A stretch of DNA of 64,000 nt from Hymenopus coronatus (GCA_030762935.1 CM060884.1:76179696-76243695), one strand, 5' to 3'; counted from the first letter of the stretch, positions 11,205-23,508 are shown. Numbers and translations are program-made. The notes: generated from the sequence alone by a model not told the origin.

Positions 11205-11312
11205 TACCTCGTACATAGTACATGGAGAACATATTGTATTGCATCAAAAAATGTGATGTGCAGATTTCACAGGAAACATATTTTTTGAGTTCCCTTAAAT
11301 CGAAAAAAGAAA
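11205..11312 (-). mobile_element. Element A fragment
   Basis: About 110 bp of the hairpin-end portion, abutting the next element A copy in the same orientation. Confidence 0.7.
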
Positions 11313-11313
11313 C

Positions 11314-12044
11314 ATTTTTACTTTCTCTACACGTACTATGTACATAGTATATAGAGAAGGTATTGCATTCCTCCCAAAAATTCGAAACTGAAATTTCACC
11401 GGAAATTCACGTTTTAGGGTTCCCTTTATCAGAAAAGGTATTTTTGGAAAAAGGTCTACTTGTGTGTCCGTGTGTCTGTGAACACGATAACTCAAAAACA
11501 AAAAGTCGGTAAAATCCCAAACTTGATATTTAAGTTCAGTATCTTCCAAGCATGCGTCACGGAGATTTTGAGACAAATCCTCCCACCTCAAAATATTCTT
11601 TACATGGAAAAAATTCGCAAATTTTGATTTTCTCAAAAATGGCTCTAACGATTTTGATTAATATACCGTATACTACAGCAATTAAAAATGTATATGTTGA
11701 ATTTTGTGGGAATAGCCTCTAAAGACCGCTTTGTCCTGAATGAATTTTGTCTTACTACACCAAGAATATAGATCGTGTTAGAACACAATTTATTTTCGTG
11801 GAATTGATCATTTCTGATATATTCCTTATTATTTGTTTCAGATTGAAAATACGTAAACTTTTCTCACACGGAAAGTTTTAAACTCTTGACCCTGCAAAAA
11901 AAAAAAAAAAACGGATTTCAACCATATGGCAACATCTTTCAAAACACTTGACTATCGCTTTATATTAGTGTACTCCCTTATTTCCCTTCTACTTACAAGA
12001 AAGCAAGTAATAAAACAATTTCTGTAAATGTTTATCTCATTATA
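11314..12044 (-). mobile_element. Element A copy, truncated
   Basis: The hairpin end is intact. The TCTGATG end is lost; it stops at a SINE that begins at about 12049. A poly-A run interrupts it at about 11890. Confidence 0.85.
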
Positions 12045-12395
12045 TAACCAGTGTGGTGGCTGAGAGGTTAGACCGCTCGCCTCCCATTTAGGCAGGTTCG
12101 AATGTGAGATTTGCTGTGGACGAAGCAGCGTCAATCACAAAGGCGGATTTTATCCGGGTTCTTCGGATTCACCTGCCTCTCATTCTACCCACTGCTCCAT
12201 TAATACTTTCCTATTATTCATTTCGCTTGCATCTCATACTATCCCTTTCCTCACGCTCATGCCTGGCCGCTCGTTCCAGGTTCTCCATTCTGCATTTTCG
12301 TGCCGTCACTTCGCTTTTAAGTCCTAGAAGGGCATCAGTCCTATAAATATGGGGAGAGTAAGCCTAAATATAAATAAAGTTAAATAAAGTAAAAC
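12045..12395 (+). mobile_element. tRNA-derived SINE (family E)
   Basis: A head with an A-box-like GTGGCTGAGAGGTTAGA and a B-box-like AGGTTCGAATGTG about 40 bp later, followed by a 240-bp unrelated body and an ATAAATAAAGTTAAATAAAG tail. This is typical pol III SINE organisation. The ORF at 12104-12346 lies inside it and is not a gene. Confidence 0.7.
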
Positions 12396-12682
12396 TACTA
12401 ATATACATTAAAATCCTAAATTATAATAATATTAACTCACAGTTTAATGGATAACAATTATGATTTCAATTGATATTTATAAAACTTTTAAGCTGAGTTA
12501 GGTTAATTTAAATTGTATGATTAAATTTTTGATTGGTATAAGTAGTAATACATGTATAAAGTTTGGGATATTTTAGCCTGGTTTAAGTAATTAATAATCA
12601 GGGTTTAATATACAGATTTTATTTTACTTTATTTAAGGATAAGCCGACTACGAAACAATCAATACAGCTATCTGACAGTCAA
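12396..12682. other. AT-rich, nothing recognised
   Basis: Very AT-rich, no ORF or repeat assigned. Confidence 0.35.
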
Positions 12683-13459
12683 TTTTTACTTTCCCTACAC
12701 GTACTATGTACATAGTGTATAGAGAAGGTATTGTATTGCACCCAAAATTCAATACCGAGATTTCACCGGAAATACATGTTTTAGGGTCCCCTGAATAAAA
12801 AAAAATCAGAAAAAGGTCCATGTGTGTGCTTGTGTGTCTGTGGACAGCATAGCTCAAATACGAAAAGACCGTTGAATATCCAACTTGGTATTTTAGTTTG
12901 GTATCTTCCAAGGATGCATTTTCTTAAAAATGGCGCTATCGATTTTGATTAAAAATATCGTACATTAAAGATATTTACCTGACAAATAAAATTTATATCT
13001 TGAATTTTCTGGGAATATCCTCTGGAGACTACTTTTTTCTGGATGAATTTTACGGAATTTTGCATAACTGTTAAACCGTAAGTGATGGACAAAAACTTAC
13101 TAAACAAAAAATGTAGAGCACATTAAAACACAAGTTTATGTTATATACATTTCTTTCGTGGAGTTGATCGTTTTTGAGATAATCCTTGCTTTTGGTTTCA
13201 GTTTTCAAAACTTACTGCTCTCATACAAGAATTTGAGAACTCCTGTTCATATAAACAAAGGAACTTGAGTCACATAACATCCAGCTTTTGACTATCACTT
13301 TAATCTATAGTACTCCCTTATTTCGCTTCTGAAGTAATAAGACTATTTCTGCTAATTTTTTCTCGTTTGGCATGAAGTAAATAGAAGCATTAGCTTTTTA
13401 ACAATAATTTGCTGCAGAGATGTAGAGAAAGTCATGTGAATGGAACACATCAGATTTTT
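12683..13459 (-). mobile_element. Element A copy, internally deleted
   Basis: Both ends are present. An internal deletion near 12918 removes the GACACGAAGATTTTC block. It directly abuts the mariner remnant that follows. Confidence 0.87.
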
Positions 13460-15195
13460 CCACTCAGTCTCCATAACGGTTGAGGTACTAGTCGCTCCTG
13501 TCCTCGAGTTCAGCCACGCGAAATGTCGCATCTTCTCAGCTGAAGCGATTCTTCAGTCTGCTAGGAAAACGCTGGACGTCAGTTGGAGCGAGATCCGGGC
13601 TGCAGGAATGCTAGTCGATGATGATATCCCAGCGAGACTGGTGGTGGTCCTCTAAGCTGTATGAGATTGCGCGTTGTCGTGAAGCAAGATGACACCCTCG
13701 GTTTGGAATTCTGGCCGTTTCCTGCTGATTGCTTTGCGCAATCGTGTCATGGTCTCTCAGCGGTCACTGCCTACCCTCTTTCCAAAACTCCACGAGTATG
13801 ACACTCGCGCTGTCCCAAAACACTGGAGCCATCACCTTCCGGGCAGATGTCGCCACTTAAACTTCTTTGTCTTTGGAGAAAAGGGATGTTTCCACTTCAT
13901 TGACAACCGTTTACTGCTGGGGATATAGTAGTTGTTGCGGGAAGTCGGTGTCTCGTTCCAGCAGAGTCCTCAGCTTCGTCTGGTAATGAAAATTCCACTC
14001 CTAATTAAAATTATCTCAGGGGTTTGTGGGCGAGGCTAATACTAAAAACACTGCATTTTCCCTTACGAGGTGAATTTATTGTATCACAGATTTAACGGGC
14101 GGCTAGCTTGTTTCCTTACTAGAGATGTTATAAATAAATACCTTCCCACCACTTACGTTATTAATCAGGAGCCTGATCTAATCATCTGCACATCGCTCCC
14201 CCACCACTCAAGCACGTGGACGTGCGTGCGACTCAGCGTGACGTGAACACAAGCTGAAGCGAGATAGTTATAGAGAGTAACCACATAAGAGATCTGCCTT
14301 GCCTTAAATATTGATCCTGGGTGACGCCAACTTTCGCGCCATAAAATGCAACAGTATCTCTTATTGGTTCTTAGTTAGCATCACCTCACAAGCTATGAGA
14401 ATAAATTGTGCCAAGTTTTGACGTCATAGCGTGCAAATGGCGCGTTTGGAAAAACGCAGTGGTTCCTTCCCACTTTAACTTTTTGCTTGCTTTGTTCGTT
14501 TCTCCAATTCCCTGTACTACTTGGAAGACAAGTCAATATTTCTGTCTCACTCCTTTCTATGTCTGTTCTTTTCTATCTTACAGTCTTTAGCCTAAATCCT
14601 GTGCTCATTAGCAGGTAGTAGTTGGTGGACTGTTACCTGGAATTAAGCTAACCCGCCTGCTTAATTACCTACGTTACAACAAGTTTCATTTATGCATATT
14701 TCTACCCTTAAGTATTCACAACTATTGTACGTTGCTTTCTATAAGCTTATAATATTATATACAATTTCTGTTTTTATACATTTTGTGGTATGTGCTGCTA
14801 CATAGTGGATCCATGTTTCGTCACCGTGACAATGCGGTGCTCCATTCCGTGGAGAACCGTTGCAAAAGTTGCAGACGTGCCCCCATGCGCTTGTGCTTGT
14901 GTTGATTATATACATTTTCTGGCACCGCAGAATATCGTGAACAAAGTGATGAATGCTTCCAAAATAATTTCCCAGTTCTACCGCCAAATACCGTAACATG
15001 ATCCTGAATGAGCTGCTACACTGAGCGGTGTACAAATCTGGGTCTGCGACATGCTGGCGATTCACTACAGTCTGTCCATAAACCTCCGTCAGCTGTCGGT
15101 GAATGTCGGCTGTGGTTACACAGAGATCTTCGCGAGACCAGATTTCCAAACGAGTCGCCATTTGTGTTTACCTTACAGTAGCGCTGTAGGTGGCA
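13460..15195 (-). mobile_element. Mariner transposon remnant split by a nested insertion
   Basis: Minus strand. The N-terminal part lies at 14812-15161: WSREDLCVTTADIHRQLTEV (helix-turn-helix region) and GDETWIHY (first catalytic Asp motif). The C-terminal part lies at 13460-13930: PSSKRLSMKWKHPFSP, RKRPEFQTEGVILLHDNAQS (second Asp) and SPDLAPTDVQRFPSRLK (third Asp), with frameshifts and stops. About 0.88 kb of unrelated sequence (13930-14812) separates HY from the PxSKR segment that is normally contiguous with it. Upstream of the start, at about 15170-15250, no clear end was fixed. Dead copy. Confidence 0.82.
13930..14812 (+). mobile_element. 800-bp module, copy 2, nested in mariner
   Basis: Homologous to 7951-8755. 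Because it splits a known protein between adjacent conserved residues, its two ends can be placed to within a few bases, with TA at each junction. It has no coding sequence. The ends do not form an obvious inverted repeat, so its class is open. Confidence 0.75.
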
Positions 15196-15600
15196 ACTGT
15201 CAGCCGCGTGTGTTAGACTTACCGCGCACTACTAAGTTCGCGAGAATATGGGCCTTGTAAACTGGGTTAATGATTATCCCTCGTAGAGGAAAGAGAGTAG
15301 AGCATGTTAACGGCGGAGACACCACAGCAACTTTGACCAGGTAGTGATCTACTAACCCCACAGAGAAAGGGGTGAAAGGAGGGGAAGCCACAGGCCAGCA
15401 CACAGGTAACGATGGAGCCAAGCGCAAAGACGCATGGAAGTCCCTAACAGTCACTAGATGGCAGACCTGGCGCACCACGGAGGCTATACAGGCGCCGGGA
15501 GGCCGAAAGGAGGCTATTACTAAGGCACCTAGCCTCAACCAGCGCAACCAGGGGCAAGAGTTTCACTCGGAGCAAGCAACCGTGCCAGCTGCCTGCAAAA
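15196..15600. other. GC-richer unassigned stretch
   Basis: The frames at 15200-15547 (-) and 15372-15704 (+) overlap each other and run into a SINE. No conserved motif, no splice support. No gene called. Confidence 0.35.
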
Positions 15601-15880
15601 CAAAATGTAGTTTTATTTATGGACGCTCTTTAACTACTATGTTTCTCAGCGTTCCATTTTATACTGGGCGTGACTTTGCTGAGAGGCTTCTCTATCAGGC
15701 TTGAGATTCGTTTACGTGCCGTAAATCTACTTCACGGGACCAACGGCTTTACTCCCTTCCGAAGGAAGCCATGCTAAGGATTTTTACACTCGAAAAAAAT
15801 CCATCGTCGTCCGTCGGGTTTGAAGCCGCGTCCTTGGGTATATGAAGTTAGCATGGTAACCATTATACCACGCAGAACGA
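15601..15880 (-). mobile_element. tRNA-derived SINE (family C)
   Basis: Reverse orientation. The head is at about 15815-15875 with B box complement GGGTTTGAAGCC and A-box region ATGGTAACCATTATACCA. The body contains CTTCCGAAGGAAGCCATG and GTTCCATTTTATACTGGGCG, shared with the copies at 24310, 42353 and 57610. Confidence 0.8.
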
Positions 15881-16068
15881 CTTCCTGCAAAGCATCAAGT
15901 CACATCTGCGCCGACCTGAAAGATGAAGAAGGGAAATGGAATGAAGGGAAACGAACCAGCATTCGCCTAAGTGTCGCAGGACCAGGCGCGGTCAACGGGA
16001 ATCGAACCTGGACCTCCCGAATACCAGTCGCAGACAAAACACCTGAGCCACCGGGCTCGGTTATATCC
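15881..16068 (-). mobile_element. tRNA-derived SINE (family D)
   Basis: Reverse orientation. The complement reads GTGGCTCAGGTGTTTTGTC (A box) and then CCAGGTTCGATTCCCG (B box, exact core match). It abuts the family C SINE. Only one copy is seen in the window. Confidence 0.65.
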
Positions 16069-16483
16069 CTCGTACTTCCCTGTCTTGTTTATTACGTTAG
16101 GGAAGCCAGGGTTATGGTTACAGCACAAAAGTGGTGCCTTATGAAGAACCCTTTACACCCACACATGTCTGTGTTAGGTCTCTTCTTAGAGAGAACAGTG
16201 TCGCAGATGGATATGTTCCATCTTGTCGCGACACGATTGCATTTTACCAGAAAATTGCGTTCTTAAGATCTGGTCTTGTGACATGCACAAGAGCGCAGCT
16301 CGTGATGCACATGTGAATAGACAATAAGAAACTGCAGGGAGGTAATAAATCACATGCCACTCAAAATCTAGTTCCGCTCATACTCTCCGCGTTTCATCTC
16401 TACTTCGTACATACTGCATTCTACACAAAAATTGTACATCCGGAATTCGCTGGAAACACTCGTCTTAGCATCCATGTATAAAG
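16069..16483. other. Unassigned
   Basis: No supported gene. ORFs here read from SINE sequence into unrelated sequence. The last 100 bp look like strongly diverged element A hairpin-end sequence. Confidence 0.35.
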
Positions 16484-17250
16484 AATCTGATGAGCCGAAC
16501 CTTATTACTTGCTTCCTTGTAAGTAAAAGAGAAATAAGGCAATACACTAGGATAAAGTGATAGTCAAACCCTTTAAAACTCGTTTCTCTGCACTGCCACA
16601 AGTTGACAAATACCCATATATGAAAAGTTCCAAGTATTTTAAAACTAAAACCAATAACAAAGAATGTCTCAAAGTGGTCAACTCCAGGAAAAAAATGTAT
16701 ATCACATAAATTGTGTGTTTTAATGTGCTCTACATTTTTTGCGTGGTAAGTTTTGTCCATTTCTTACGGTTTAGCAGTTATGTAAAAATCCGTAAAATTC
16801 ATCCAGAATAAAGCAGTCTTCAGAGACTATTACCAAAAAATTCAAGATATACATTTCATTTGTCGAGTAAATATCTTAAATATACGAGATCTTAATCAAA
16901 ATCGTTAAGAGCCATTTTTAAGAAAATGAAAATGTTCGAAATGTTTTCCATGTAAAGGGTAGTTGGGGGTGGGGTGATTTTCTTGAAAATCTTCGTACCG
17001 CATCCTTGGAAGATACCAAACTTAAATACCAACTATGGTATTTAATGGTCTTTTCGTTTTTGAGCTATGCTGCCCAAAGACGCGCACTCACACACACAGG
17101 CACACGGACATTTTTCTAGAAATGCTTTTTCTGTATACAGGGAATCCTAAAACATCTATTTCCGGTGAAATATCGGTATACAATTTTTGGATGAAACGCA
17201 ATACCTTCTCTATGCGCTTGTACATAGTACGTGTAGAGAAAGTAAAAATC
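16484..17250 (+). mobile_element. Element A copy
   Basis: Starts near AATCTGATGAG and lacks the first part of the 5' block. Ends GTACGTGTAGAGAAAGTAAAAA and is followed without spacer by the next copy. Confidence 0.86.
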
Positions 17251-17976
17251 TGATAAGCTAAACATAAGAAAAATTGGTTTTATTACTTGCTTCCTTGAAA
17301 GCAGAAGCGAAATAAGGGAGTACCATAGGTTAAAGTGATACTCAAAAGCTGGTTGCTATGTAACTGATGTTCCTTTGTTTGTATGGACAGGAGTTGACAA
17401 ATTCCTGTATGAAAAAAGTATGTTTTTTTAAAGTTTGAAACCAAAGGGTTGAAAATCTCAAAAACGGCGACCATCACGAAAAAATGTATATAACATAAAT
17501 TGTGTGTTTCAGCGTACTCTACATTTTTTGTGTGGTAACTTTTGTCCATCTCTCACGGTTTAGTAGTTATGCAAGATTTCGTAAAATGCATTCAGAAGTA
17601 GTCTTCAGAGGCTATTCCTAGAAAATTCAAGATATCTATTTTACTTGCTAGGTAAATATCTTTAATACACGCTATTTTAATCAAAATCGTTAGGGAAAAA
17701 AGTTTCGTGTAAGGGTAGTTATGGGTAGGGGGATTTTCCTGAAAATCTTCGTGTCGCATCCTTGCAAGACACCAAACTTAAATACCAAGTTTGGCATTTA
17801 ACGTTCTTTTCGTTTTTAGCTATGCTGTGCACAGACACACACACACGCGCGCCCGCGCGGACCTTTTTTGTGGATTCAGAGGATCCCGAAACATGTATTT
17901 CTGGTGAAATATCGGGATCGAATTTGCATTAGTCTTCTCTAAACACTATGTACATAGTACGTGCAAAGAAAGCAAT
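17250..17976 (+). mobile_element. Element A copy, head-to-tail with previous
   Basis: Begins TCTGATAAGC directly in the AAAAA of the preceding copy, with a 5' deletion. Ends at a degenerate hairpin (CTATGTACATAGTACGTGCA). Confidence 0.86.
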
Positions 17977-18466
17977 AAAATATTCGGTAATTAAACATGG
18001 TTGAATGCGCCATCTGCCATTTGAGAACTAAGGTAAGTATAACTATAATAAAATCTCCCTTCCTATGCATTATAAATTATTAATAGTCTATTGTCTTATC
18101 AAATACAACTCGTGTTTTCATCTCCAGTCGTGAATTATTGACAAGATGAAAACACTCGAGCTATTACTTACAATTATATACCTTGATAAGAGACCAAATA
18201 CCAATGTTTGTAGATTGTTTTAACAGTGAAGAAATTCATGACACCTGAGTGGTTTAAAACTACTTGATCTGCGTAACGCGTTTTATCATTTCTGTCGAGA
18301 CAGAAGACGCTTTGCGTTTGTCTAATCTGAGCTGAGCGAGAACCCATGTCAAACAATGTTTCAACTGCAGTGTTGACCCACTGCATATTCTAGGTATTTT
18401 GTTGGAAAGTGAGGTCGACCTCTTTGCGGGAACACTAGAATACGGCAAAAACTGCTAATAAATTAC
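17977..18466. other. Unassigned
   Basis: Two overlapping minus-strand frames (18174-18448) have no recognisable motif, splice context or repeat partner. Not called as a gene. Confidence 0.35.
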
Positions 18467-18606
18467 ATTTTTATTACTTTGTTTACTCGTACTATGTACA
18501 TAAAGTAGTATAATGGAGGTACTGTATTGCACCCAAAATGTTTATACCGAGATTTCACTGCCAATATGTGTTTTGAAACCCCTAATTCCAAAGAAAGTAT
18601 TATTAA
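18467..18606 (-). mobile_element. Element A fragment
   Basis: Hairpin-end 140 bp, in opposite orientation to, and abutting, the copy that follows. Confidence 0.75.
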
Positions 18607-19449
18607 AAATCTGATGTGTTCCGTTCACACGACTTTCTCTACATTTCTGCATCAAATTATTTTTAAAAAGCTTATCTTTATATTCACTTCTTGCTAATCG
18701 AGAAAAAATTAGCAGAAATAGTCTTATTACTTGCTTCCTTGTAAGTAGAAGCGAAATAAGGGAGTACCATAGGTTAAAGTGATAGTCAAAAGTTGGTGGA
18801 TATGTGACTGAAGTTCCTTTGTTTGTATGGACAGCAGTTGACAAATTCCTGCATGAGAAAAGTACAAGTTTTTCCAATCTGAAACCAAAAACGAGGAATA
18901 TCTCAAAAAGATCAACTCCACGAAAAAAAAGTGTATAACATAAATTGTGTGCCTTAACGTGCTCTACTTTTTTGTGTGGTAAGTTTTTGTCCGTCTGTTA
19001 CAGTTTAGCAGTTATGTAAAATTCCGTAAAGCTCATCCAGAATAAAATAGTCTTCAGAGGCTATTCCCAGAAAATTCAAGATATACATTTTATATGTTAG
19101 GTAAATATTTTAATGTACGATATTTTAATTAAAATCGTTAAAGCCATTTTTGAGAAAATCAATTTTTTCGAAAACAGTTCCATGTAAAGTGTAGTTTGGT
19201 GTGGGGGGATTTTCCTCAAAATCTTAGTGTCGCATCCAAAGATACCAAACTTAAATACCAAGTATTTAATGGTGTTTTCATTTTTGAGCTATGCAGCCCA
19301 CAGACACAAACACGGACATTTCTGTAAATTTGTTTTAATTCAGGGGGTCTCAAAACATGTATTTCCGGTGAAATCTCGGTATCGAATGTTTGGGTGCATT
19401 ACAACACCTATATACTCTAGGTACATTGTGCGTATAGAGAAAGTAAAAA
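18607..19449 (+). mobile_element. Element A copy, nearly full length
   Basis: TCTGATGTGTTCCGTTCAC to CGTATAGAGAAAGTAAAAA. It is followed directly by another copy. Confidence 0.88.
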
Positions 19450-20060
19450 TGTGATGTGTGCCATTCACATGACTCTCTCAGCAACTATAACAAATTATTG
19501 TTAAAAAGATTATACTTAATTAAGATATTGTCTTAAGTGGTTGCTCCCTTGCAGCTAAAAGGAATACACTGGGATAAAACGGTAGTCAAATCTTTTAAAA
19601 GCTGCTGGTTCAAATCCGCTTCCATACAGGGCCAGAACTTTACAACTTTGCTTGTGAGAAAAGTTTTCAGATCTCAAACAAATAACAGGGAATAGCTCAG
19701 ATATCGGTCAATTCCACGAAAAAAATGTGTATGACATATATTGTGTGTTTTAACTTGATCTACATTTTTTGTATAGTAAATTTTTGTCTATCTTTTACGG
19801 TTTAGCAGTTAGGCAAACTAGTGTCTGGCAGACACTAAACCTAAATATCAAGTTTGATATTTTACCGACTTTTCGTTTTTGAGTTATCGTGTTCACAGAC
19901 ACACGGACACACCCACATAGGTCCTTTTCTGAAAATACCTTTATGGATACAGGGGACCCTAAAACGAGTATTTCTGGTGAAATCTCGGTATCGAATATTT
20001 AAGTGGAGTGCAATACCTTTTCTATACACTATGTAGATGGTACGTGTAGAGAAAATAAAA
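19449..20060 (+). mobile_element. Element A copy, internal deletion
   Basis: Begins TGTGATGTGTGCCATTCAC in the A-run of the previous copy. The middle third is missing (near 19812). Ends GTACGTGTAGAGAAAATAAAA. Confidence 0.85.
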
Positions 20061-20400
20061 TAACAGTTTTATTGTTTTCATTGATTACAGGCAAAATTTC
20101 ACTCACAATGTATCTTATACTATTAAAACAAGTTACATAGCTTAGAGGGAACAATTTTTCTCTACTGGCTTCTTTATTGGCTGTTCCAAAACTGTCACAT
20201 CTGTAGAAATATTTGAGATGTTCTTTGAAGCGAGAAAATAAAGTTCGTCCTTCTTCCATCATGACCAACTTTGTTCTAAACTTAACGCTCCAATACAAGA
20301 AGATCGATGTACATTAGCTATGTTGTGAATTAAGAAGCTGTCTGACATAATTAGGGTCGATCAGAAAGTAACGCACTACATTGTTACTTTCTCTACACGC
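20061..20400. other. Unassigned, minus-strand frame
   Basis: A 89-codon minus-strand frame (20029-20298) reads through from element A sequence. Its unique part (FSRFKEHLKYFYRCDSFG) matches nothing I know. At 20362 GGTCGATCAGAAAGTAACGC resembles a mariner-type terminal sequence, and a 30-bp element A end remnant follows. No gene called. Confidence 0.3.
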
Positions 20401-21065
20401 AATAAAATAAAAGTAAAGAAATAAAAATAAACTCACTATAGTATATCCCTATATATAATTGTGTACACCGAGGGAAATTTCTTAGACCCTATTTTGTTTA
20501 ATAACATTTTTTTTTTTTAATTTTACAAAATGAAATAAGTATGCCACTGTCAGATCAATAACTTAACCTAAATAATTTAAATTAAATAATACATCTGAAC
20601 CTATATATTTATCAACATTAAATTTAATATTTAAATGTTTATGCATTATGTTAGTTATTATTAATTCCCTAAAAATGGAAAATGTTATATATATATTTAA
20701 AAGTTAAGTTAATATTTTACACTATTACTATTAATATTAGTTAACACTTCATTATACTATAATGAATATATTTAATTATTTATTATTCTTCTTTTATCAA
20801 TTTATTTTATTCTATTATTATTTATTATTTTAATTGCTATTTATTATAATTTATTTTATTATTTATTACTATAATTATATATAAATATTCTCTAATCTGT
20901 TCTAATTATACCGTAGTTATTTTTATTACTAACAATTATAATGATTGTTTATAAATATGTTATTACTTTATACCACATTCTTGTTACTATATTTCTATAG
21001 TTACATAATGTGAGGCAAACATTACACTGTTATTAAAATTAAAACTTTAATTTAACTTAATTTAA
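20400..21065 (+). mobile_element. AT-rich dispersed repeat (family T), copy 1
   Basis: Over 80% AT. Homologous over its whole length to 37745-37840 plus 38714-39320: shared blocks include CTTAACCTAAATAA, TTATACCACATTCTTGTTAC and ATAGTTACATAATGTGAG. No coding sequence. Confidence 0.75.
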
Positions 21066-21590
21066 TTTACACGTACTATGTACATAGTCTATAGACAAGG
21101 TATTGCATTCCACCCAAAAATTCGATACCGAGATCTCACTGGAATTACTGTTTTAGGCCCCCCTGAATCCAAAAAAAACATTTTTAGAAAAATGTCCGTG
21201 GGTGTATCTGTCTGTGTGTGTCTGTGGACAGCATAGCTCAAAAACGAAAATTCCGTTAAATACCAAACTTGGTCTTTAAGTTCAGTATCTTCCAAGGATG
21301 CGACACGAAGGTTATCAAGAAAATTCCCGCACCCCCAGGTTCCCTTTACATGTAAAACTTTTCGAATATTTTGATTTTCTCAAAAATGGCTCTAACGACT
21401 TTTTATTAAAATAGCGGTTATTAAAGATGTTTATAAAATATATATCTTAAATTTTCCGGGAATAGCGTCTGAAGACATGTTTAATCTGAATGAATTTCGC
21501 GTAACTGGTAAACCGAAAGAGATAGAAAATTACTTACTACACCACAGTTTATGTCAAATACATCTTTGTGGAGTTGACTGTTTCAGTAGT
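21066..21590 (-). mobile_element. Element A copy, truncated
   Basis: The hairpin end is intact (CTATGTACATAGTCTATAG). It stops near 21590, before the TCTGATG end. Confidence 0.84.
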
Positions 21591-21955
21591 AAAACACTAG
21601 TAGGGGAATTTGGCAACGGGTTGAAACATGCCAGTTGAGGCTACATCACTCAAGAACGTGGTTAATGAATGCTCAGTGTCGCACTGTCAAGTGATTAGTT
21701 CCAGATTTTACAGATTTTTGCGACATTAAATCTTGAGAACGCCAGTAATGAGCTGCTAAGAATCGATATCTCTACACTCGCGCAGCAGTTTCAAAGATAT
21801 TCTAAGCCACTTTTTCAACCTGCTTTGCTTTAACATCGACTTATCAGCACCTGATACCCACACGTTTAACGTTATGTTTATCCGGGGACCATGCATCGCC
21901 GATCTCAAAAACTTATATCAGTCACGTGCACAAATTATTTCAGTGTGGTTCATTA
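21591..21955. other. Unassigned
   Basis: No repeat partner or gene recognised. Confidence 0.3.
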
Positions 21956-22119
21956 ACACCCTTATATACATGCACTAACACACGAACATTTTTCTAATTT
22001 TTTTATTCAGGGGATCCCAAAACATGTATTTGCAGTGAAATCTCGGTATCGAGTGTTTGGGTGCATTAGAACACCTTCTCTATTCAATAGGTACATAGTA
22101 CGTGTAGAGAAAGTAAAAA
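21956..22119 (+). mobile_element. Element A fragment
   Basis: Last 160 bp of a copy, ending GTACGTGTAGAGAAAGTAAAAA. Confidence 0.8.
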
Positions 22120-22260
22120 ACGAATAAGTTCTTTGGCGGTAGCAAAGTATAAGATCCGCATTGAAAAACTGGTACCACGTGACATAAATATCTTGATAGA
22201 ATGGAGTTATGCCAAATGAATCGTTACTTTCTGGTTGATCCTCGTAGTTCATATTTTGCA
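22120..22260 (-). repeat. Dispersed sequence shared with 52888-53000
   Basis: The minus strand reads FYQDIYVTWYQFFNADLILC then YRQRTYSFF, aligning with a related frame at 52.9 kb (QDISYYVAAVFRCQCDAYLS then QRTYSFF). It may be a transposon or a shared exon-like segment. Family unknown. Confidence 0.45.
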
Positions 22261-22690
22261 GAATATTTATCTAATTTGCATGAACCTTGATGTTCATATT
22301 ACATACAAATGCAATCAGAGTAATATTTAGGGGGAAATTTTAGAAATATAGAAATTTGATTGCCAGTGTCAATTAGCGCACGAAGGGATGCCACACATCG
22401 ATACCGAACTATAGCACCCAACAACCTATATAATAATGTTACAAACTCCTAGGGCACAATATTTTGAATAGAAACCCACCTACCGTTTTCGTGTTATAGC
22501 CATTGCAATGTGTCGGATTTGTTGATGTTATTTTGCAACCGAATAGACAGTACATGACGTCAGAGTACCACGTGACGTAAGGTAAAGAATTAAATGACGT
22601 TTGGCTCATTACAGAATAAACACAAATGTATTTGGTAACAATACCAAAGTAACAAAAACCTATCAGTGATTTGTGTCAACAGTGGAAATA
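22261..22690. other. Unassigned
   Basis: No gene or classified repeat seen. Confidence 0.3.
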
Positions 22691-23508
22691 AAATCGAATG
22701 TGTTCCATTCACATGATTTTCTCTACAAAAAATGATTGTTAAGAAGCTGATGCTTCTATTTACTTCATGATAATGAAGATAGAATTAGCAGAATAGTCTT
22801 ATTACTTGCTTCCTTGTAAGTAGAAGCGAAATAAGGGAGTACCATAGGTTAAAGTGATAGTCAAAAGCTGGTTGCTATGTGACTGAAGTTCCTTTGTTTG
22901 TATGGGCAGCAGTTGACAAATTTCTATATGAGAAAAGTATAAGTTTTTCAAAGCTGAAACCAACAACAAGCAATATCTCAAAAACGATCAACTCCATGAA
23001 TAAAGTGTGTATAACATAAATTGGGTGTTTTAACCAGATTTACACTTTTATGTGGTAAGTTTTTGTCTATCTCTTACGGTTTAACCGATATTCTAAATCA
23101 TAAAGGGGTGTTCAAGAGTTATTCCCACAAAATTCAAAATATATATTTATTTGTAATGTAAATATATAGTTAATGTCGTGTATTTTAATCAAAATCGTTA
23201 AGAGGCATTTGAGAGTAAAGCAATATTTTCAAAAGGTTTTCCATGTAAAGGGTAGTTGTGTGTGATTTTCTTGAGAATCTTCGTATCGCATCCCGAGTAA
23301 ATACTACATCTAAATACCAAGTTTGGTATTTGGAGGTATTTTCGTTGAGTTTATGCTTCACAGACACACACGGACCTTTTTCTAAAAATGCTTTTTCAGG
23401 CTCAGGGTGCCTCCAAGCATATTTCCGGTGAAATCTCGGTATCGAACTTTTGGGTTCAATGCAATAGCTTCTCTATACATTTTACATATGAGCTAGAGAA
23501 AGTAAAAA
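22691..23508 (+). mobile_element. Element A copy, nearly full length
   Basis: Starts TCGAATGTGTTCCATTCAC. The terminal hairpin is degraded (TACATTTTACATATGAGCTAG) but the GAGAAAGTAAAAA end is kept. Confidence 0.86.

Noticed and set aside
14739..15161. Single 140-residue gene on the minus strand
   Set aside because: It is the mariner N-terminal region (WSREDL..., GDETWIHY) running into the nested module.
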